Shown here piece after piece: positions 33,646-41,172 of a stretch of DNA of 52,021 bases. The notes beneath the pieces are model-generated. The model saw only the letters and a program-made list of their open reading frames with translations. It did no database searches and was not told the origin of the DNA. Each line of letters opens with the position of its first letter. Positions within the stretch are counted from its first letter, which is position 1. Made by a program: the position numbers and the translations under genes. This DNA is from UBA4656 sp002405525 (GTDB lineage Bacteria > Pseudomonadota > Gammaproteobacteria > Xanthomonadales > Ahniellaceae), in contig DAIMGT010000019.1 in assembly GCA_036723735.1 (NCBI GenBank), positions 1 through 52,021 on the forward strand. Reading direction: 5' to 3'.

Positions 33646-35967
33646 ATGCCGGCCACGTCGTCGCATTGTCCGCCGGTTCCGCGCCAGCCCGGCGCGCGTG
33701 TTGTCGTGCTCGCCGTCGCGCTGGGGTGGGTGGTGCTGCTGGCGGGTTGCGACCGTCCCGGTTCGCTCGCTCCCGCCGCGCACCCGGACCCAGATGTCGC
33801 CGTGCCCACGCCGGCCACCTTCGTCGGCAACGCCGGTTGCGCCGGCTGCCATGCCGAGGCCTATGCCGCGTGGCGCACCTCGCACCACGCGCTTGCCATG
33901 CAGTTGGCCGACGACACGACCGTGCTCGCCGCCTTCGACGGCCGCGAGCTGCGGCATGGCGCGCAGACCGTGCGCCCCCAGCGCGACGCGGCGGGCCCCG
34001 TCTTCGAAGTGCGCGACGGCGCCGTGGCGGCCGAGGTCCTGCGCATCACCCACGCCTTCGGTGTGGCGCCCTTGCAGCAGTACCTCGTCGATACCGGCCG
34101 TGGGCGGCTGCAGGCCTTCACCTGGGTGTGGGACACGCGACCCGCGCCGCAGGGCCAGCGCTGGTACTTCCTCTATCCCGGCGAGCCCGCTGCGCGCGGG
34201 TCTCGCCTGCACTGGGACGGCGCGCAGCAGAATTGGAACCACCAATGCGCGGACTGTCACGTCACCGCGCTGGTCAAGGACTACGACGCCGCGAGCAGGA
34301 CCTTCCGCACCCGGTTCGCCGAGGCCGGCGTCGGCTGCGAAGCCTGCCACGGTCCGGCGTCCGCGCACGTCGACTGGGCACGCATGCCGGATGCGCAGCG
34401 CGGCGCGACGCCCGCGCCGCGGCTCGCCATCGACTGGCGCGCGGCGGATGGCGGGGCCTTCGGTTTCGCCGACGGCGCGCCGATCGCCCGACGCACGCCG
34501 GCGGGGAGCGCGCCGGCGCCGGACGTCGAGGCATGCGGCGCCTGTCATGCGCGGCGCGCGCCACTGGTCGCGGGGCCGACCACGGGCATGGTGCTCGATG
34601 ATGCCTATCGCCTCGCCACCCTCGATGCCGGACTGTACTTTGCCGACGGCGCGATGGACGACGAGGTGTTCAACCTCGGGTCCTACCTGCAGAGCCGGAT
34701 GCACGCCGCCGGCGTCGGCTGCATCGACTGCCACGAGCCGCATGGCGGCAAGCTGCGCGCGCCCGGCAACGCGATGTGCGCGCGCTGCCACCAGCCGGCG
34801 GTTTTCGACGCTCCCGCGCATCGCGGACACGCCGACACGCCGGACGCCACGGCCTGCACGGCCTGCCACATGCCGACGCGCACCTACATGGGCATCGACG
34901 TGCGCCACGACCACGCCTTCGCCCGCCCCGACCCACGCGAGGCCGCGCGGGTCGGCGCGCCGGACCCGTGCGGCGCCTGCCATGCGGACCGCAACGCCGA
35001 ATCGCTGGCTGCGGCGATCGACGGCTGGCGTCGCGACGGCGCGCAGCCGCGGCGCGCCTTCGCTGACGCCCTGCACGCCGGCCGCACCTGGCGCGCGGAC
35101 GCCGGCGCGCGGCGGCGGGCCGTGGTCGACGATCCGGCGCAGGCGGCGATCGTGCGTGCCAGTGCCTGGCGGCTGCTCGCCACGCGCATCGACGCCGTGG
35201 ACGCCGCACGCCTGTCAGCGGCGCTGCGCGATCCCGACCCGCGGGTGCGCGGCGCGCTGGCCGCCGGCTTCGCCGCCCTGCCGGAGGGCAGCGGTGTGGA
35301 CGGCCTGTCACGCCTGTTGTCGGACCCGCGGCGCAGTGTGCGGCTGGCCGCCACCGCGGCGCTCGCCAACGCGCCGGCGCTGCAGTCGGCGTCGGCCCTC
35401 CGCACGCTTTGGCCCGCCGCGCGCGAGGCCTGGCGCGCGAGCCTTGCGCTCGACGGCGACCGCCCCGAGGCGCTGGCCGCGCTGGCGGCGCTGGAGGCGC
35501 GCGAGGGCCGCCTGGACGCAGCGCGGACGCTGCTGGAGCAGGCATTGCGGCTGGAGCCCTCGTCCGGCGTGGCGCTCGTCAACCTCGCCGAGGTGCGCCG
35601 CGCCCAGGGCGCCGCCGCCGGCGCGTTGGCCTTGCTGCGCGATGCGGCCACGCGTCTGCCGCAGGCCGCCGAGGTGCAGCATGCGCTGGGTCTGGCCGAG
35701 GTTCGGGCCGGCGAGCGGCAGCGCGCCCTGGAGGCACTCGCCACCGCGGTCCGGCTGGCTCCGGATGAGCCGCGCTACGCCTGGGTGCAGGCGATCGCGC
35801 TCCACGATATCGGCGGCGCGGCGGCCGGCATTGTCGCGCTGGAAGCGGCCCACGCCCGGCACCCGGGCTACGCCCCGCACATCGACGCGCTGCTGCGTTT
35901 CGCGCAGGTGCGCGGGGATGCAGTGGCGGCGATGCGCTGGCAGGCCGCGCGGGCTGCGATCCGCTGA
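33646..35967 (+). CDS. Octaheme c-type cytochrome lipoprotein with HEAT and TPR repeats
   Basis: 773 residues. A signal peptide with lipobox LLAGC (C35) predicts a lipid-anchored periplasmic or surface protein. Eight CxxCH heme motifs follow: CAGCH (65-69), CADCH, CEACH, CGACH, CIDCH, CARCH, CTACH and CGACH, all within the first two-thirds. The opening GCAGCHAEAYAAWRTSHHA is like cytochrome c-554 family multihemes. The C-terminal third has HEAT-like repeats (LSAALRDPDPRVRGALAAGF) and then about three TPR units. It could pass electrons to or from a partner held by the repeat region; the electron donor and acceptor are unknown. The ATG at 33646 is chosen over a GTG at 33622; neither has a strong ribosome-binding site. 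Confidence 0.88.
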   Translation: MPATSSHCPPVPRQPGARVVVLAVALGWVVLLAGCDRPGSLAPAAHPDPDVAVPTPATFVGNAGCAGCHAEAYAAWRTSHHALAMQLADDTTVLAAFDGRELRHGAQTVRPQRDAAGPVFEVRDGAVAAEVLRITHAFGVAPLQQYLVDTGRGRLQAFTWVWDTRPAPQGQRWYFLYPGEPAARGSRLHWDGAQQNWNHQCADCHVTALVKDYDAASRTFRTRFAEAGVGCEACHGPASAHVDWARMPDAQRGATPAPRLAIDWRAADGGAFGFADGAPIARRTPAGSAPAPDVEACGACHARRAPLVAGPTTGMVLDDAYRLATLDAGLYFADGAMDDEVFNLGSYLQSRMHAAGVGCIDCHEPHGGKLRAPGNAMCARCHQPAVFDAPAHRGHADTPDATACTACHMPTRTYMGIDVRHDHAFARPDPREAARVGAPDPCGACHADRNAESLAAAIDGWRRDGAQPRRAFADALHAGRTWRADAGARRRAVVDDPAQAAIVRASAWRLLATRIDAVDAARLSAALRDPDPRVRGALAAGFAALPEGSGVDGLSRLLSDPRRSVRLAATAALANAPALQSASALRTLWPAAREAWRASLALDGDRPEALAALAALEAREGRLDAARTLLEQALRLEPSSGVALVNLAEVRRAQGAAAGALALLRDAATRLPQAAEVQHALGLAEVRAGERQRALEALATAVRLAPDEPRYAWVQAIALHDIGGAAAGIVALEAAHARHPGYAPHIDALLRFAQVRGDAVAAMRWQAARAAIR

Positions 35968-36073
35968 CCACGCGCACCGCCGCGATCCGCACCGCGGCGC
36001 CTGTCCGTTCGGCCGCCGCGGCGGTTCGCAGCGCTGCAGAACGGCAAGCGCGAGCCGGGCAGCGGCGATCGGT

Positions 36074-36090
36074 CTACCCAGCGTGGGTAG
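36074..36090. promoter_or_regulatory. Candidate operator, site 2 (CTACCCA-N3-TGGGTAG)
   Basis: 17-bp palindrome CTACCCAGCGTGGGTAG, ending 77 bp before the arylsulfatase start codon. Spacing and arms match site 1 upstream of the glycine-zipper gene. Confidence 0.55.
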
Positions 36091-36167
36091 TCGATCCGCG
36101 CCTGGACCACGGTCGCGCGGTAGAAGGGAAGTCGGTCGCGGTCCGCGGCTTCGGGAGGAATCGATCC

Positions 36168-37715
36168 ATGCGCACGTCGACCACGATGTTCCTGCTCGCC
36201 GGTCTGTTGGCCGCCAGCCCTGCGATGGCCCAGCGCGGCGCGGACGGGCCGCCCAACATCGTCGTGATCATGCCCGACGATGTCGGCATCACCAACGTCA
36301 GTGCCTACAGCCAGGGCATGATGGGAGAGACACCGAACATCGACCGCATCGCCAACGAAGGCATGCTGTTCACCGACCACTATTCGCATCCGACCTGCAC
36401 GCCGGGGCGCGCGGCTTTCATCACCGGGCAGATGCCGATCCGCACCGGTCTGACCACGGTCGGCATGGCCGGCTCGCCGGTCGGCCTCGACGGCCGTGAC
36501 CCGACGCTGGCCGAATTGCTGAAGGAAAAGGGTTACGCCACCGGCCAATTCGGCAAGAATCACCTCGGTGACCGCAATTCGCACCTGCCGACAGTCAATG
36601 GCTTCGACGAGTTCTACGGTAACCTCTACCACCTCAACACCGAGGAGGAGCCCTTCCTCGCCGAGTGGCCGAAGGACCCAGGCTTCAACGCGCGTTATCG
36701 CCCGCGCGGTGTGCTCGACTGCAAGGCGCTAGCCGAGGACAACCCGGCCAAGGATGAGGACGGCCGCTTCGGTCCGTGGGGCAGGCAGTCCTGCACGGAC
36801 ACGGGTCCGCTCGATCCCAAGCGCATGGAGACGGTCGATGACGAGTTCCGCGACCGCACGATCGACTTCATGCGCCGCTCACGCAAGGCCGGCAAGCCGT
36901 TCTTCGTCTGGCACGCGCCGAGCCGCATGCACATCTACACCCACATCCGCGAGGCCAACCGCGGCAGGTCGTTCCCGGTCACGGGCTCGGCCGACTCGGT
37001 GTACGCCGACGGCATGCTGGAACTCGATGCGGCGGTCGGCGGCATCCTCGACGAGCTCAAGCGCCTCGGCGTCGAGCGCAACACCATCGTGATCTTCACC
37101 ACCGACAACGGCGCGATGGTCGACTGGTGGCCGGACGCCGGCGTCACTCCGTTCCGCAGCGAGAAGGCGACCACCTGGGAAGGCGGTGTGCGGGTGCCGT
37201 TCCTGGTCCGCTGGCCGGCGCGCATCCCGGCGGGTTCGCGCTCCAATGGCATCCAGACCATGGAAGACGTGTTCACCACGTTGGCCACCGCCGCGGGCCA
37301 CCGCGACGTGCCGGCGATGCTTCGCCAGCGCGACAACGTCATCATCGACGGCGTGGACAATCTCGCGCACTGGACCCAGGGCAAGCCCTCGGCGCGCAAC
37401 TTCGTCATTTACTACAACGAGGACGATCTGACTGCGGTGCGGATCGGGCCCTGGAAGTCGCACATGAAGGTGCGCAACGGCTTCTTCGAACCGCTGCAGG
37501 GCAGCGCGCTGCTGTTCAACCTGCGCATGGACCCCTTCGAGCGTCAGGACGGCTGGAAGTCGCGCGAACTGGCGATGAAGCTCGGCATCGCCTGGGGCGG
37601 CCAGGTGCAGGACGTGCTCGGCGCGCACTATCGCAGCCTGGCCGAGGTGCCACCCCGGCAGGCCAGCGGCACGCTCAACTCCGCCGAAGCAGCGGAAATG
37701 GCGAAGCCGAAGTAA
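36168..37715 (+). CDS. Exported arylsulfatase-family sulfatase
   Basis: 515 residues with a Sec signal peptide (MRTSTTMFLLAGLLAASPAMA). The type I sulfatase core is intact: IVVIMPDDVG (metal-binding D37/D38), the formylglycine motif CTPGRAAFITG (C77, C-x-P-x-R), FGKNHLGD, and TDNGAMVDWWPDAG. It hydrolyses sulfate esters in the periplasm or outside; activity requires conversion of C77 to formylglycine by a separate enzyme not in this window. It has GGAGG upstream of the ATG and a candidate palindromic operator 77 bp upstream. Confidence 0.92.
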   Translation: MRTSTTMFLLAGLLAASPAMAQRGADGPPNIVVIMPDDVGITNVSAYSQGMMGETPNIDRIANEGMLFTDHYSHPTCTPGRAAFITGQMPIRTGLTTVGMAGSPVGLDGRDPTLAELLKEKGYATGQFGKNHLGDRNSHLPTVNGFDEFYGNLYHLNTEEEPFLAEWPKDPGFNARYRPRGVLDCKALAEDNPAKDEDGRFGPWGRQSCTDTGPLDPKRMETVDDEFRDRTIDFMRRSRKAGKPFFVWHAPSRMHIYTHIREANRGRSFPVTGSADSVYADGMLELDAAVGGILDELKRLGVERNTIVIFTTDNGAMVDWWPDAGVTPFRSEKATTWEGGVRVPFLVRWPARIPAGSRSNGIQTMEDVFTTLATAAGHRDVPAMLRQRDNVIIDGVDNLAHWTQGKPSARNFVIYYNEDDLTAVRIGPWKSHMKVRNGFFEPLQGSALLFNLRMDPFERQDGWKSRELAMKLGIAWGGQVQDVLGAHYRSLAEVPPRQASGTLNSAEAAEMAKPK

Positions 37716-38236
37716 CCCGAGCGTCCGGGCCCGGCCCGCGCGGGTTCGGCAGCGGGTGCGGGACGGTTCATCATCTGCAGGCTCCCGCACCCGTTCCGCC
37801 GCTGCCTGTCGACGCAGGTCCAGTGCAGCACGCGAGGCCCCGGACGGTCCATGGAGTTCTGCACGCTGCGCTGACGAGTCATGGAACGATTTCCGCGCCG
37901 GGCCTGCAGAGGCCCGGCACGACGCGCGGGACTTCTTCAAGGGCTCGGGGGACTTCCTTCGGGCGCAGTTGGCGCCTCGCGGCGACGAGGCCTCAGCGGG
38001 TCTCGCGAGCACCTGTCGATGGTTGCGTGGCGCAAACGCGGATGTATTCCCGGTCGCTCAGCGACCCCGTGGCGCGGGCCGCCTGGAGGTCTTGCAGGTC
38101 CTTGCCGCGGGTCTGCGGCGAGCTGTTGACGACCGTGCGACCGCTGCCACAGATGGTCCTGCCGGGAATCGGGAACGCGGCGATCAACGGCGCGAACGCG
38201 CGACGGCGACGGGCTAATTCCGGGTCGAGCGAGGGT
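37716..38236. other. 520-bp region with no confident gene
   Basis: Between the sulfatase gene and the convergent barrel gene. Its only part with protein-like character is on the minus strand, 37993-38187 and a little upstream, which could encode about 64-80 residues (RTICGSGRTVV, then DLQAARATGSLSDREYIRVC) without an ATG or ribosome-binding site. It may be a small gene starting at TTG or a decayed remnant. No repeat or RNA gene is recognised otherwise. Confidence 0.4.
37752..37794 (+). terminator. Inverted repeat after the sulfatase gene, possible terminator
   Basis: GCGGGTGCGGGA (37752-37763) and TCCCGCACCCGT (37783-37794) can form a 12-bp stem (one G-T pair) around a 19-base loop, 37 bases after the stop. 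There is no T-run, so at best it is an atypical terminator or an mRNA 3'-end stabiliser. Confidence 0.35.
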
Positions 38237-38974
38237 TCACAGCTTGACCGCGTATGAGGCGCTCAGCGCGTAATCGTTGCTTGCATCACCGCTGAGCTTC
38301 TTGATCTCCGCGCTCACGCGCGCGACAGCACTGATCTGTTTGCCGAGAGAGACGCGCGAATCGAACCAGTCGCGGTCGCCGAGTGTGTCGCGCAGGCGCG
38401 AGACGTCGACCTGACCGAACCAGCCGCTCGGCCAGATGTGGATCTGCAGCGCGCGCCATTGGTACTGGTTGATGTCGCCCACGTCGTCGTCGCCCTTCAG
38501 GTAGCCAAAGATGCGCTTGTGCACGAGTGCGGTCAGGTTGCGTTCGTCCCAGGCATAGACGCCGAGTACCCCGGGGTTGGTCTGCCAGCGCCCGCCGCTG
38601 AACGCATCGCTGCCCACCGGCGCCACCACCTCGAACGAAGCGCCCGCAGTCCAGCGCCCGAACGAGCGGATGTAGCGCACGCGGCTGAACAGATCGCCAT
38701 GCCCGTTGCTGGCGGCGCCCGGAGCATCGAGCCGCACGTGCACCGGCCACTCGAAGTTGAGCCCTACCGGCGTGCCGGCGAATCGATAGTCGAACTTGCC
38801 GGTGAACAGCCACTGGTCGGCGTCGTCGCCGATGCGGTTGTATTCGGCGCCGATCTGGACCTGGGTCAGCAGGTCGGCGGGATTGACGCCCTCGACACGC
38901 GTCTGGGCGACGCCGGCCAGGGGCGCTGCCAGCACGGTGATGGCGAGAAGGGGAAGCAGGCGGACGACGGGCAT
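38237..38974 (-). CDS. Outer-membrane beta-barrel protein (transporter-like)
   Basis: 245 residues: signal peptide ending GVAQT, then alternating beta-strand pattern throughout (YNRIGDDADQWLFTGKFDYRF, RVRYIRSFGRWTAGASFEVV) and a final strand ending in YAVKL. Its aromatic/hydrophobic C-terminus fits an outer-membrane barrel, though the last residue is Leu, not Phe. It follows the larger porin gene by 10 bp and is surely co-transcribed. The family is not firmly recognised; a small channel or accessory barrel is inferred. Confidence 0.65.
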   Translation of the reverse strand: MPVVRLLPLLAITVLAAPLAGVAQTRVEGVNPADLLTQVQIGAEYNRIGDDADQWLFTGKFDYRFAGTPVGLNFEWPVHVRLDAPGAASNGHGDLFSRVRYIRSFGRWTAGASFEVVAPVGSDAFSGGRWQTNPGVLGVYAWDERNLTALVHKRIFGYLKGDDDVGDINQYQWRALQIHIWPSGWFGQVDVSRLRDTLGDRDWFDSRVSLGKQISAVARVSAEIKKLSGDASNDYALSASYAVKL

Positions 38975-38984
38975 GCGTGGATCC

Positions 38985-40421
38985 TCAGGGGGCAGTGGGG
39001 GCCGGGAGCGACCAGGACAGCACCATGCCGATCGTCGTCCAGTCGCGCAGATCGCCGCTGCCGGGGCGCACCGACTCGAAGCCGTCGCCGGGCCGAGCCC
39101 ACGACAGCACGCCCGTCAGCGCCAGGTTCGGCGCCAGCATGCGCGTCCACTCGGCGTAGGCTTCGGTGGCGAGATGCGGCTCGGTGACGCCGCTGAACAG
39201 GTTGAGTCCGCCGTCGCCGAACTCCAGACGCGTGATCTGACCGAACTGCAGTGGGCTGCGCAATTCGTCGGCGCGAAAGTCCAGCAGCTGCAACTTGACG
39301 AAGTCGCGTGGACTGGCGACCAACAGCGCGGACAGGCGGTGCACCCGGAAGTTGCTGTTGATCAGCGCGAAAGCCGAATTGGCGCCGAACCACCAGGTGT
39401 CGAGGCTGCCGCCGTAGTACATCGGGTCGAACCGCTCGTAGCGCGTGGTCGATGGATCGTCGCCGCTGAGCCGGGACCAGCTGTAGGAAATCTTCGGCGT
39501 GAAGCGGCGGGCGGCGAACAGCCAGCTCACTTCGGCGCTGACGCCCTCGGCGTGCAGGTCGATGTCGTCGTTGCGCTGCAGCGCGCCCTCGAAGCGCAGG
39601 CCGAGGAAGGGCGCGGCCTGCGGAGCGGGGTTGAACTCGGCCCAGCCATGAAGCACCTCCAGCCCGTCGCGGCCGCGTTCGATGAACTCCAGCGGGCGGT
39701 CCGCGCGCGGATAGACCTGCTCGGAGTTGGTCACCTTGAAGTAGGTCGCGCCGTAGCGCTGCGCCTGCGCGGGCTTGTACTCGCCGAGCACACCCCACAG
39801 GCGCGTGCGGGTGTCGTTCGAATCCAGCTCGTGGGGTTGCAGGAAGTACGCGTGCAGCGCCAGCGGGCCGCGGCTGGCGCGCGCGATGCCGGCAATTTCC
39901 CAGGCGGTGCGCGGGGCGAGCATGGTGCCCCCGCGCTCGGCACCGTTGCCGGCGCCCATCCGCAGCAGCATGCCATTGCCGACCGCGTAGTCCTGCTGGC
40001 CGGCGGAGACATCGAAGCCCCAGCCGCCTTCGGCCGGCGCATTGCGCCAGCCCACGAGGGCGTTCTCCAGAGCGACCACGCTGTGGTCGCGGTAGCCCAG
40101 CGGATCCGTCCGCCATGTGCCGCTCGCACCGAGGCTCAGCCCACCATACACACTGCCGCCGGCGTAGGGCGCCGTGACGTCGAAGCCGGGCTCGAGCCAG
40201 GACTCGCCGAAGTTCGCGTCCAGCGTGTCTGTCGGCGCACCGATCCGCGCGCCGAGGTCCCAGAAAACGTTGTTGGAGGCATACAGCGCCCACTTGCTGT
40301 CGAGGCGCGCAGTGAAGGTCGGTCCATCCGCGGCGGCGGTCGCGGGCAGGCAGGCCGCGATGGCGAACCCGAGGGCGAGCGGGAGCAGGAGAGCACGGTT
40401 GCGGCGGCTGGACTGCGGCAT
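38985..40421 (-). CDS. Alginate-export-type outer-membrane porin
   Basis: 478 residues: signal peptide (cleaved after ATAAA), then a long beta-barrel with repeated amphipathic strands. Segments such as WEIAGIARASRGPLALHAYF, RLWGVLGEYKP and TPKISYSWSRLSGDDP are typical of the alginate_exp (AlgE-like) porin family; many members export or take up organic solutes rather than alginate. Start at 40421 has AGG at suitable distance. It heads a two-gene operon and is divergent from a winged-helix regulator, with 217 bp between them that hold a candidate operator. Confidence 0.78.
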   Translation of the reverse strand: MPQSSRRNRALLLPLALGFAIAACLPATAAADGPTFTARLDSKWALYASNNVFWDLGARIGAPTDTLDANFGESWLEPGFDVTAPYAGGSVYGGLSLGASGTWRTDPLGYRDHSVVALENALVGWRNAPAEGGWGFDVSAGQQDYAVGNGMLLRMGAGNGAERGGTMLAPRTAWEIAGIARASRGPLALHAYFLQPHELDSNDTRTRLWGVLGEYKPAQAQRYGATYFKVTNSEQVYPRADRPLEFIERGRDGLEVLHGWAEFNPAPQAAPFLGLRFEGALQRNDDIDLHAEGVSAEVSWLFAARRFTPKISYSWSRLSGDDPSTTRYERFDPMYYGGSLDTWWFGANSAFALINSNFRVHRLSALLVASPRDFVKLQLLDFRADELRSPLQFGQITRLEFGDGGLNLFSGVTEPHLATEAYAEWTRMLAPNLALTGVLSWARPGDGFESVRPGSGDLRDWTTIGMVLSWSLPAPTAP

Positions 40422-40595
40422 CGGGAACCTGATGTTGTATGGACGGGGTGTGGGCGCTTCGGGGCGCTCACGCGCGCCGAAGCGGGCGGCGCCGAGCGCA
40501 CGGCCGCGGACCCCTGAGCGCGTTGCGGGGCTGCCTCGACCGGCACGGAGTATGGTCTCCCCGCGACCGCCACCGCAGGATGCGGGTGGCGCGGG

Positions 40596-40612
40596 ATGCC
40601 CATGTTGGGTAG
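40596..40612. promoter_or_regulatory. Candidate operator, site 3 (ATGCCCA-N3-TGGGTAG)
   Basis: ATGCCCATGTTGGGTAG matches the palindrome of sites 1 and 2 at all but one specified position (first base A, not C). It lies 26 bp before the start of the winged-helix regulator gene, in the divergent region shared with the porin operon, a usual place for autoregulation. Confidence 0.5.
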
Positions 40613-40638
40613 CATCCGCGGCGCACCCTGGGAGGCGC

Positions 40639-41172
40639 ATGAACGCAAGCCCGTCGGCGATAGCAGGCCCCGATCCGGTAGCCGATCTCGTCGCCGGCCT
40701 CGAGCGACTGCTGCGCGATTTCGACCGCTGCTACGAACGGCGCCCGATGGCGACCACCATCGTGCTGACCGATTTCCTCCTGCCTTACCTGCGCGATTTG
40801 TACCGCACCTTCGACGGCGACATCGCGCTGGCCCTGGTGCTGGGTGAGATCGGCCACGCCAGCACCCGCCGCTTCACCGAGGCCGGGCGGCGCGACGCGC
40901 TGGACCTCGCCGAGGCCGATCTGCGGCAGATGCTCGGCAGCCTGAGGCCCTGCAATGCGCTGTCGGCGAGCCTCGCCAGCGGCGTGCCGCGCGAGACCGC
41001 GCGGCGCAAGGTGCAGGAACTCGCCCAGCGGGGCTGGATCGCCGAACACGACGGCGGGTGGGTCGCGACCGCCAAGGCGGGCGAGACGTTCGTGCCGGCG
41101 TTCAACCGCGAGCAGGCGCGGCGCCTGCTCGCGACCGCGCGGCGGCTGGTCGAACTGTTGGGGCGCGGATGA
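40639..41172 (+). CDS. Winged-helix transcriptional regulator
   Basis: 177 residues. The N-terminal two-thirds is helical; the C-terminal part has a helix-turn-helix followed by a wing: NALSASLASGVPRETARRKVQ, then ELAQRGWIAEHDGGWVATAK. This resembles MarR/IclR-like winged helices, but I cannot assign a family with confidence. GGAGG precedes the ATG. Its TGA overlaps the ATG of the phospholipase-D gene, so both are translated together. Divergence from the porin operon and a palindrome 26 bp upstream suggest that it controls both directions. Confidence 0.72.
   Translation: MNASPSAIAGPDPVADLVAGLERLLRDFDRCYERRPMATTIVLTDFLLPYLRDLYRTFDGDIALALVLGEIGHASTRRFTEAGRRDALDLAEADLRQMLGSLRPCNALSASLASGVPRETARRKVQELAQRGWIAEHDGGWVATAKAGETFVPAFNREQARRLLATARRLVELLGRG

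Noticed and set aside
38866..40293. Long minus-strand frame offset from the porin gene.
   Set aside because: It is Arg-rich without domains; the true frame has a signal peptide and regular beta-barrel strand pattern.
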